From Planctomycetota bacterium (GTDB lineage: Bacteria > Planctomycetota > Phycisphaerae > SM23-33), in contig JAKJER010000028.1 in assembly GCA_022705325.1 (NCBI GenBank), forward strand, positions 17,511-81,510: 64,000 nt of DNA, read 5' to 3'. The notes under the pieces are model-generated. The model saw only the letters and a program-made list of their open reading frames with translations, did not search any database and was not told the origin of the DNA. Shown here one piece after another: positions 44,313 to 51,411 of this stretch. Position 1 is the first letter of the stretch. Every line of letters begins with the position of its first letter. A program made the position numbers and the translations under genes.

Positions 44313-44398
44313 GGGCCAGGGAACAGGGACTAGGAAATAGGGAGTAGGGAACAGGGACTAGGGAATAGGGGAAAGGGACGAGGGAATAGGAATCGGGA
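44301..44398. repeat. Fourteen-unit heptanucleotide array, unit NNNAGGG
   Basis: Fourteen consecutive in-phase 7-base units from 44301: AACAGGG, AATAAGG, GCCAGGG, AACAGGG, ACTAGGA, AATAGGG and so on to ATCGGGA. It starts inside the last codons of the parvulin gene and fills the spacer up to about 100 bases before the M48 gene. No dyad partner. Confidence 0.88.
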
Positions 44399-44501
44399 GG
44401 CGATCGCCAGTCGCGAATTGCTGGTCCGTCGTGCCAGCCTGCTGGAGTGTGATAGGATGTCAGGGCGGGCCGGCGTCGTCAGGGCCGGCCCCGGAGACCC
44501 C

Positions 44502-45938
44502 ATGCTGATAGTCGTTCTGATTGCGTTCGTGGTGGCGCTGACGCTGATCCAGCCGCCGATCGCGGATAATCTGCTGGCCCCCTCGTGGATTACCGCGGTG
44601 GCGGCTGCGGCGTATCTGCTGCTGGCCGCCGCGCTGACGGCAGCCAACACCGCCTCCGCGGTCAGGCGGCTGAAGGAGGGCGCGGGCGTCCGCCGCAGGG
44701 GCCCCTTCACCGCCCTGCTGTCGGGCCTGGAGCAGTTCTGGCTCATCGGCGGCCTGGCGATACTCATCTTCGCGGGCTACGGGCAGTGGGCCATGTTCGA
44801 CCTGAACGTCGCCGGCACGGCCCTGGTCGACCTGCCCCTGCTGAGCAAGCTGGTGGTGCTCGCCCCGTTCGTCGTGGCGGTCGCCCTCTGCTGGCTCATC
44901 GACTATCCCCTGCACAAGGCCATCCGCCAGCGGGTCTACAAAAGCGAGCTGGCAGCCGGTCGGCCCGCCAAGCCCCCCTGGACGCGCGGGCAGTATCTGG
45001 CCTACAACTTCCGCCACCACCTGTTGTTCGTGGCCGCCCCGGTCCTGCTGATCCTGCTGGTCAAAGACCTGTTCATGCTGTACGCGGCGCCGGTCCTTGA
45101 GCCGGCGCTGGGGGCCTATGCCGACCTGGTGCTGCTTGGGGCGATCCTTCTGGTGGCCGGCGGGGTGTTCCTGACCGCGCCGCTCATGCTGGTGCGGATC
45201 TGGCACACCCAGTCCATGCCCGACGGGCCGCTGCGCCGCGAGCTGGACCAGGCGATGGCCCGCATGCACCTGCGATGCCGCGACATCCTGATCTGGAAGT
45301 CGGACTCCGCCATCGCCAACGCCGGCGTCATGGGCCTGGTGGGGCGCTTCCGGTACGTCCTGCTCAGCGATCTGCTGCTGGAGAACATCGACCTGGGCGA
45401 GATCAAGGCCATCTTCGCCCACGAGGCCGGGCACATCGTCCACCACCACATCTTCTATTCCGCCCTGTTCGCCTTCGCCAGCGTCGGCCTGTGCGGGGCC
45501 GCCGGAGACGTGATCCATTCCCTGGCCCACGCGGAGTGGCTGGCGGAGGTGGCTACCCTGGCCTTGCTGGCCCTGGCCTGGTGGCTGGGCTTCGGCTTCA
45601 TCAGCCGGCGCTTCGAGCGCCAAAGCGACGTCGTCGGCGCGTGGCTGGCCAGCCGCGACTTCGTCCACACCCCCGGCGATGACCTGGTCACGCTCGACGG
45701 CGCCCTCACCTTCGCCCGGGCGCTGGAGCGGGTGGCTGTGCTCAACGGCATCGCGCCCGGCCACCGCAACTGGCGCCACGGCTCGATCAGCGACCGCATC
45801 CAGTACATCCTCGACCTGGCCCGCCACGCCCGCAGCCGCCAGGGCATCGACCGCGTCGTCCGCCGCGTCAAGCTCATGCTGTGGGCCCTGGCGTTCGTGG
45901 CCGTCGCCATCGTGAGCTGGCAGCTTATGGGGGCGTGA
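44502..45938 (+). CDS. M48-family integral membrane zinc metalloprotease
   Basis: About 478 residues. The ATG at 44502 is chosen because GGAG lies just upstream and it begins directly with a membrane segment (LIVVLIAFVVALTLI). Several further membrane segments precede the catalytic site HEAGH (307-311; His307, Glu308, His311) in IKAIFAHEAGHIVHHH; the third ligand is probably the Glu in ISRRFERQSD, typical of M48 (ExxxD). Resembles Ste24/HtpX-type membrane peptidases. Substrate unknown. The heptad array lies upstream and an inverted-repeat element begins at its stop codon. Confidence 0.9.
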   Translation: MLIVVLIAFVVALTLIQPPIADNLLAPSWITAVAAAAYLLLAAALTAANTASAVRRLKEGAGVRRRGPFTALLSGLEQFWLIGGLAILIFAGYGQWAMFDLNVAGTALVDLPLLSKLVVLAPFVVAVALCWLIDYPLHKAIRQRVYKSELAAGRPAKPPWTRGQYLAYNFRHHLLFVAAPVLLILLVKDLFMLYAAPVLEPALGAYADLVLLGAILLVAGGVFLTAPLMLVRIWHTQSMPDGPLRRELDQAMARMHLRCRDILIWKSDSAIANAGVMGLVGRFRYVLLSDLLLENIDLGEIKAIFAHEAGHIVHHHIFYSALFAFASVGLCGAAGDVIHSLAHAEWLAEVATLALLALAWWLGFGFISRRFERQSDVVGAWLASRDFVHTPGDDLVTLDGALTFARALERVAVLNGIAPGHRNWRHGSISDRIQYILDLARHARSRQGIDRVVRRVKLMLWALAFVAVAIVSWQLMGA

Positions 45939-46058
45939 ATCACCAGGATCGCCACGAACACAAAGAAGAAAACAGATCACAAAGACCGGTCCTCCGTGGC
46001 CAACCTTCTTCGTGATCTCTATATTTGTTCTTTGTGGTCTGGGTGTTCTTGGTGATTC
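45937..46058. repeat. 122-bp inverted-repeat element built of CACAAAGA-type text
   Basis: The outer ends GAATCACCA (45937-45945) and TGGTGATTC (46050-46058) are exact inverted copies. Within them GAACAC/GTGTTC, CACAAAGA/TCTTTGTG and GATCAC/GTGATC blocks pair roughly in order. It starts inside the M48 stop codon and ends 10 bases before the SDR start. Such ACACAAAGAACAC text is, to my recollection, a common intergenic repeat in planctomycete-type genomes. Confidence 0.65.
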
Positions 46059-46068
46059 GGGAGCCTCA

Positions 46069-46908
46069 ATGGCTGAAGCGTCTGCTCAACCAGTCGCCGT
46101 CGTCACCGGCGCCTCCAGCGGCATCGGGCGCGAGATCGCCGTCGCCCTGGCTGCCAAGGGCTACCACGTGGTCCTGGCGGCCCGGCGCGAGGACAAGCTC
46201 AGCCAGACCGCCGACCTGTGCCGCCGGGAACACGCCCGGCATTTCGCCGGGCGGGAGGATGCCGCCTCCGTCATCGCCCACCCCGCCGACGTGTCCGTCC
46301 GCGAGCAGGTCGAGGACCTGGTCGACTCGACCGTCCGGCGGCTGGGACGCCTGGACGTGATGGTCAACAACGCCGGCAGCGGGCTCTTCGGCCGGGTGCA
46401 CGAGCTGGACGAATCCGCCGTGCGGCGCCTGTTCGACGTGAACTTCTACGGCGCGCTGTACGGCTGCCAGGCCGCCGCCCGCGCCATGATCCCGCGACGC
46501 AGCGGGCACATCTTCAACGTCTCGTCGGTGATCGGGAGGCGAGGCACGCCCTTCCACGGGGCGTACTGCGCCACCAAGTTCGCCCTGTGCGGGCTGACCG
46601 ACTCCCTCCGAGTCGAGATGATGCCTTACCGCATCCGCGTCACCAGCGTCCTGCCCACCCTGACCGACACCGAGTTCTTCGCCCACAGCGCCGGCCGCCG
46701 CCGCCCGCTCAGCGAGTTCCAGAAACGATACGGCATGATGTCCGCCAGGGTCGTCGCCCGCAGGATCGCCGCCGCCGCCGGCCGAGACGTCCCCGAGCTG
46801 GTCTTTTCCGCCGGGGGCAAGCTGCTGGTCGTGCTGGCTGTGCTCTGGCCCGGACTCGTCGACCGCATGATGAAACTCTACCACGACGACCTGGCGAGAA
46901 AGCTCTAA
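46069..46908 (+). CDS. Short-chain dehydrogenase/reductase
   Basis: A 279-residue classical SDR. The ATG at 46069 (MAEASAQPVAVVTGASSGIG) is chosen because an upstream ATG at 46012 lies within the repeat element. TGASSGIG (13-20) binds the cofactor, and VLAARRE, with Arg after the second strand, suggests NADP. VNNAGSG, the catalytic Ser in FNVSSVIG, and YCATK (Tyr and Lys) complete the active site. The C-terminal LVFSAGGKLLVVLAVLWPGLVDRMM is hydrophobic, as in membrane-associated SDRs acting on lipid-like substrates. A perfect palindrome follows the stop. Confidence 0.92.
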   Translation: MAEASAQPVAVVTGASSGIGREIAVALAAKGYHVVLAARREDKLSQTADLCRREHARHFAGREDAASVIAHPADVSVREQVEDLVDSTVRRLGRLDVMVNNAGSGLFGRVHELDESAVRRLFDVNFYGALYGCQAAARAMIPRRSGHIFNVSSVIGRRGTPFHGAYCATKFALCGLTDSLRVEMMPYRIRVTSVLPTLTDTEFFAHSAGRRRPLSEFQKRYGMMSARVVARRIAAAAGRDVPELVFSAGGKLLVVLAVLWPGLVDRMMKLYHDDLARKL

Positions 46909-46922
46909 CCGGTTCGTCGCCC

Positions 46923-46952
46923 AAAGCCCACGGAAGGCCTTCCGTGGGCTTT
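46923..46952 (+). terminator. Perfect 30-bp palindrome between the SDR and flavoprotein genes
   Basis: The left half AAAGCCCACGGAAGG is followed by its exact reverse complement, giving a 15-bp-arm palindrome ending in CTTT. It lies 14 bases after the SDR stop and 16 bases before the BaiN-type start codon. It could end the SDR transcript or hide the ribosome site of the next gene. Confidence 0.65.
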
Positions 46953-46967
46953 ACGCAGGTGTGTTTG

Positions 46968-48248
46968 ATGAACTCGAAGAGTCACATCCTCATCGTTGGC
47001 GCCGGCCCGGCCGGGCTGATGGCCGCCATCTCGGCCGCCCGCTCGGGCGCCCCTGTCGTGCTGCTGGAGAAGCAGGATCGCTGCGGTCGCAAACTCCAGG
47101 CTGCCGGCGGGGGGCGGGCCAACCTCGCCAACACCGCCGACAACGAGGCCTTCATGGCCCGCTTCGGCCGGCAGGGCCGATTCATGGCGCCCGCCCTGGG
47201 CGCGATGGACGTCCGCGGACTGCGGGCCTTCCTGGACGAGATCGGCGTGCCCACGTACGATGAGCGCGGGCGGGTCTTCCCTCGCTCCAACTCCGCCGCG
47301 GCGGTTCGCTCGGCCTTGGAGACCTCCTGCCGTCGCCTCGGCGTGGAGATTCGCACCGCCTCGCCCGCGCGAAGGCTCCTGCTGGAAGGCGCCGCCCAGG
47401 CGCCCGGGCGGGCGCGAGTTGTCGGTGTCGCGGGCGACGGCTGGTCGCTGCCCGCCCGGGCCGTCGTGCTCGCCTGCGGCAGCCCCGCCTACCCCAGCCT
47501 GGGAGGCTGTCGCGACGGCCTGGAGCTGGCCGCCCAGGCCGGCCACGCCATCGTCCTGCCCACCCCTGCGCTGGTGGGCCTGGTCTGCCGCGAGAGCTGG
47601 CCAGGCGGCTGCGCGGGCGTGAGCCTGGCCGACGCCCGCGTCTGGATCGCCCGCCCCGGTCACAGCAAGGCCGGCGTCCGCGGCGAGGTCCTTTTCACGC
47701 ACCGCGGGCTGTCCGGCCCGGCCGTACTGGACATCTCCGGCGAGGTCGCGGCCCTGCTGGCCAGATTGACGCCCGTTCCGATCGCCCTGGAATTCTGCCC
47801 GGACGTGTCGGCCGACCAGTGGCGGCGCCGCCTGGACGCCTGGCGCCGCGACCACGGCGCCCGCACCGTCCGCACCCTGCTGGACGAGCACCTGCCCGCC
47901 CGACTGGCCCGCGCGCTGTGCGAACTGGCCGGCCTGGCCCCGCTCACCGACGCCGCCCACGTCACGAACGAACAGCGCGAGCGGCTGCTGAGAATCCTGA
48001 CGGGCCTGGAGCTGGCGGTGACGGGCACGGCCGGCCTGGACGGCGCCATGGTCGCCCGCGGGGGCGTGGTCCTCCGCGAGGTCGAGCCGGGCACCCTCGA
48101 AAGCCGCCTGTGCGCCGGCCTGTTCTTCGCGGGCGAACTGCTGGACCTCGATGGCCCCACCGGCGGATACAACCTCCAATGGGCGCTGGTCAGCGGAAGC
48201 CTGGCCGGCCAGTCGGCAGGTAACTCAGGCCCGCCTGCCTCAGACTAG
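46968..48248 (+). CDS. BaiN/HI0933-type FAD-dependent oxidoreductase
   Basis: A 426-residue flavoprotein (YhiN/BaiN/RdsA family). The dinucleotide-binding motif is ILIVGAGPAGLMAA (7-20) with VVLLEKQ; RCGRKLQAAGGGRANLAN is the family fingerprint; ARAVVLACGSPAYPSLGG and the C-terminal FFAGELLDLDGPTGGYNLQWAL close the FAD site. The characterised BaiN member is linked to bile-acid intermediate reduction, and others to unknown redox steps, so the substrate here is open. The start at 46968 gives the usual family length. No dedicated partner adjoins it. Confidence 0.93.
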   Translation: MNSKSHILIVGAGPAGLMAAISAARSGAPVVLLEKQDRCGRKLQAAGGGRANLANTADNEAFMARFGRQGRFMAPALGAMDVRGLRAFLDEIGVPTYDERGRVFPRSNSAAAVRSALETSCRRLGVEIRTASPARRLLLEGAAQAPGRARVVGVAGDGWSLPARAVVLACGSPAYPSLGGCRDGLELAAQAGHAIVLPTPALVGLVCRESWPGGCAGVSLADARVWIARPGHSKAGVRGEVLFTHRGLSGPAVLDISGEVAALLARLTPVPIALEFCPDVSADQWRRRLDAWRRDHGARTVRTLLDEHLPARLARALCELAGLAPLTDAAHVTNEQRERLLRILTGLELAVTGTAGLDGAMVARGGVVLREVEPGTLESRLCAGLFFAGELLDLDGPTGGYNLQWALVSGSLAGQSAGNSGPPASD

Positions 48249-48282
48249 AGACCCTGCGCTCCCGCTTGCGGCAACGCCTGCT

Positions 48283-51270
48283 CTATCGCGGATCATTGAC
48301 CGGCTGGAGGCGGTCGATTCTCGGCGCGGTGCGGGTCACCATGGGCACCGGGTAGCGCGAGCCGGCCGGCGGGTCGGGGATTCTCCGCACCTCTTCATCT
48401 CCGCGGTAGACGCAGTTGCAGTCCACCCACGCGATGAGGCGCAGCAGGTCCTCGCCCTCGATGCGGACGTTGTTGTGCTTGCCGTCGGTCACCCACCGGA
48501 TCAGCCGGCTGGTGGACGAGAGCATGGTCATCGGTTCCAGCGGCCCGTAGCGGTGGTGCACCTCGACATTGAGGCAGCCCGCCAGCCCCAGCGCCGTCCC
48601 CTTGCCCGCGGGTTTGGGCCCGCCCCAGGCCTGGCCCACCAGCGTGAGGTAGGGCTCCTTGAACGGCAGGAGGGCAGGATCTTCGATGCCGCGCTCGGCG
48701 ACCCCGCCGCGGAGGGTCAGGTCGAGCTTCGCCCGCCCCTTGCCCTTGCCCTGGTGGCAGCGCCCGCAGTGTTTGTCCAGCACGGGCTGGCAGAACCGTT
48801 CGTAGCTGATGGACACGTTGGCGCCCCACGGCGGGGGCGTGAGCTTCGACGGCGCGCGGCGAAGGGCCAGTGCCTGGGCAGGCTGGGGGCTGACGCTGTG
48901 CAGCGAGTGGCAGCCGAGGCAGCCGCGGGTCTCGCCGGGCATCACGCCGGTGAACGATCGCATGAGCTGGAGGCATCGCTGGTCGGCGTCCAGCAGTTGG
49001 AAATGCAGGGCCGCGCCGGCCGGCGCCTCGAACGCCACCGACCCGTCCGGCTGGATCGGCGCGGTGCCCAGGATCCGTTTGACGCCGTCCTCCTGGATGA
49101 TCGAGATGGCCGGCCCGCTGTGCCGCCACGACTTGTAGGGCGTGGTGTAGGTCTTGGCGTCCATCTGGATGACGCGGAGGAACTTCGCCTTGCCCGGCGG
49201 CAGGGTCGTGCCCGCGTAGACGTTTGGGCTGAACAGCACGCCCGAGCCGGCCGGCTCGCCCGCGCGGGGCCAGGTCACGCGCTCGGGCACGATCGGCGGG
49301 CGAGCCCGCGAGCGAAGCGGGCGGGCGTACCACGCGTCGTGCCTGCCCGCGTAGATCAGCTCCCGGTTGCCGTGGACGTCCATCACGTACAGGAGGAACG
49401 GGTCCTTGGGCGTGCGGGCCGCCGAGACCAGGAAGTCCTCCTCGCCCAGCGGCCACGGGCAGCGGTACGACCAGGCGGGCCCGGCCTGGTGGTAGTCGCC
49501 CGAGGCGATCGGGTTGTTCGCGCCATCGTCGCCGCTCTCGGTCCAGCGCAGCTCGGCCGTCACCTTGGCGATGCCCTCGGGCCACTCGCGCCCGCGGTCG
49601 ACGTCGAGCACGCCGATCACGCCGGTCATGACGTCGTGGTGCCCGACGCCCGCGAAGAAGACCCGCCCCGATCGCGGCGACTGGCGGGCCTCCCAGAGCA
49701 TGTCGGGGTACTGGCTGGAGTTGCCCCAGTAGACGGCCTCGCCCGTGCCGTCCGGGTTGATCGTCCAGAGCTTCTGGAGCCGCCACAGCGGGCGCTCGGT
49801 GTACTCCCAGCGGGTGTAGAGAACCCGCCCGTCGTTCGTCAGGGCGGGGGTGTAGTCCGGCTCGTTGTTGCGCGAGAGGATGACGATGTTCCGCCCGTCG
49901 GCGTCGCAACGGGCCAGCACGGTGCTGGCCGAGGGCGGCAGGCACCGGACGTACGTGTGTCCCCGCGACGTGCTGAAGAGGATGTGCCCGTCCGGCAGGT
50001 AGATCGGGTCCATGTCGTCGTAGGGGCTGTTGGTGAGCTGGCGCAGGCCGTGTCCGTCCACGCCGATCTCGTAGAGGCGGAAGCTCGGCTGGTCGGGCGG
50101 CTTGAGCGAGAAGACCACGCGGTCGGCCTCGAACGACAGGTCCATCCGCATCAGGTAGCCCGCGTCGGCCGGCAGCAGGTCGCGCTCGCGCCCGTCCGGG
50201 CGCAAGCCCTCCAGCACCACCAGTCGCGAGCCGCCCCGCGAACCGTAATGGTAGCCGTTGCGATGGGCCGACTCGTGCTTGCCCGCGTAGGCGGGCGTGT
50301 CAGCCAGCAGCAGCTTGTCGAAGTCCAGCAGCGGATTGCGGAACGTGACGGTCCGTTTGACGCGTCGCACAGCCAGGTACAGCTCGGCCGCAGCCTCGGA
50401 TTCCTCGTCCGCTCCCAGGGTCTTGAGCCTGGCCTCCAGGCGATCCAACTCGGCCAACTCGGCGGCGAAGACCTCGCGGGCGGCGGCGCCCTTCATCTTC
50501 GCCAGGCGGTCAGCCAGGCTCCGGGCCCAGGCGACCTCCCGCAGCGAGCGGTGCGGCGTGGGCTGGCCGAACGCCTGCGCGATCCAGTCGGCCTCGATCA
50601 GCTTGCGGGCCTGCTCGGGCGAGACGCTGCCCGTGGCCTCACGGGCGGGCACGTCCGGCGCCACGCCCCCCGGTCCGTCTATGTCGTGGCCCCATGGCGC
50701 GATGCCCATGGGCCCCAGCACGCGGGCGGCGGGCCAGGCCGAGTCGTCGAAGGCGACCTTGGTCCAGCCGGGCGGGCCCTCGCGCGAGGCCTTCCAGGCG
50801 CCCGCGGTGGGCGCAATCACCTGTGTCTTGCCCCCGCGGCGGACGCACAGCCAGCCCAGCAACCCCGCCGGGCCCGTGCCGTTCTGCACCTCGACGGCCA
50901 GCACGTTTCGCCCGGGCCGCAGCAGCCGGGCCACGTCGAAACTCTGAAACCGGTTCCACCCGCCTTGCTTGCGTCCCAGCGCCGTCGCGTTGACCCAGGC
51001 GGCGGCTGAATCGTCCCCGGTGTAGATCCACCACGCCCGCTCGATGGCCTCGCCGGCGCCCAGGTCCACCGTCGCTCGAAAGTACCGGGACTGGGCGGGC
51101 GCGCTGCGCGCGGGCTCGCCCTCGGGATACCAGATCCACCTGGCCGCGGCAGGCACGCCAAGACGAGGGGCGAGTTCGATCGCTCCCTCGCCGGCCCCCG
51201 CCAGCATCGCTACTGCCAGGGCGGCCAGCAGGGCTTGCCCGATCCGTCTTGTCGCCGCGTTTGGGGTCAT
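48283..51270 (-). CDS. Secreted diheme HzsA-related protein
   Basis: A 995-residue exported protein (signal peptide MTPNAATRRIGQALLAALAVAMLAGA, shown in part, residues 1-26). The N-terminal part (about 40-215) resembles a galactose-binding jelly roll (WWIYTGDDSAAAWVNA). The middle (about 370-640) is a TolB-like beta-propeller with YEIGVDGHGLRQLTNS, DDMDPIYLPDGHILFSTS and TINPDGTG. Two c-type haem sites are at CLGCH (784-788) and CGRCH (835-839). The layout matches proteins annotated as relatives of the hydrazine synthase alpha subunit. Anammox is not implied, since no hzsB/C or hydrazine dehydrogenase is here. AAGGAAC precedes the ATG. Likely a periplasmic electron-transfer or oxidoreductase protein. 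Confidence 0.85.
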   Translation of the reverse strand: MTPNAATRRIGQALLAALAVAMLAGAGEGAIELAPRLGVPAAARWIWYPEGEPARSAPAQSRYFRATVDLGAGEAIERAWWIYTGDDSAAAWVNATALGRKQGGWNRFQSFDVARLLRPGRNVLAVEVQNGTGPAGLLGWLCVRRGGKTQVIAPTAGAWKASREGPPGWTKVAFDDSAWPAARVLGPMGIAPWGHDIDGPGGVAPDVPAREATGSVSPEQARKLIEADWIAQAFGQPTPHRSLREVAWARSLADRLAKMKGAAAREVFAAELAELDRLEARLKTLGADEESEAAAELYLAVRRVKRTVTFRNPLLDFDKLLLADTPAYAGKHESAHRNGYHYGSRGGSRLVVLEGLRPDGRERDLLPADAGYLMRMDLSFEADRVVFSLKPPDQPSFRLYEIGVDGHGLRQLTNSPYDDMDPIYLPDGHILFSTSRGHTYVRCLPPSASTVLARCDADGRNIVILSRNNEPDYTPALTNDGRVLYTRWEYTERPLWRLQKLWTINPDGTGEAVYWGNSSQYPDMLWEARQSPRSGRVFFAGVGHHDVMTGVIGVLDVDRGREWPEGIAKVTAELRWTESGDDGANNPIASGDYHQAGPAWSYRCPWPLGEEDFLVSAARTPKDPFLLYVMDVHGNRELIYAGRHDAWYARPLRSRARPPIVPERVTWPRAGEPAGSGVLFSPNVYAGTTLPPGKAKFLRVIQMDAKTYTTPYKSWRHSGPAISIIQEDGVKRILGTAPIQPDGSVAFEAPAGAALHFQLLDADQRCLQLMRSFTGVMPGETRGCLGCHSLHSVSPQPAQALALRRAPSKLTPPPWGANVSISYERFCQPVLDKHCGRCHQGKGKGRAKLDLTLRGGVAERGIEDPALLPFKEPYLTLVGQAWGGPKPAGKGTALGLAGCLNVEVHHRYGPLEPMTMLSSTSRLIRWVTDGKHNNVRIEGEDLLRLIAWVDCNCVYRGDEEVRRIPDPPAGSRYPVPMVTRTAPRIDRLQPVNDPR

Positions 51271-51353
51271 GGCTGTTCCTTGTCCAGGTCAAAACTCTCC
51301 CCGGGGGCAGCACATTGCAGCGATGACGGACCTTCGCCTCGGGCAGAATAGAA

Positions 51354-51386
51354 AGGCGGGGACGCCCCGTACGGGCATCCCCGCCT
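51354..51386 (-). terminator. Terminator of the PEP-CTERM lectin gene
   Basis: Outer stem AGGCGGGGA (51354-51362) with TCCCCGCCT (51378-51386), continued by GCCC/GGGC around a short loop. On the minus strand it is followed by TTTCTATT. It lies 26 bases after the PEP-CTERM stop and before the HzsA-like gene, so the two are probably separate transcripts. Confidence 0.7.
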
Positions 51387-51411
51387 CTATTCAACGGTTA
51401 CAGGCCGAAGG

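Noticed and set aside
44301..44398. CRISPR array
   Set aside because: The period is 7 bases with no spacers and no cas genes; this is a short tandem repeat.
48283..51270. Evidence for anammox metabolism
   Set aside because: The HzsA-related call rests on shared architecture; no hzsB/C or hydrazine dehydrogenase gene is in the window, and the context is carbohydrate-related.
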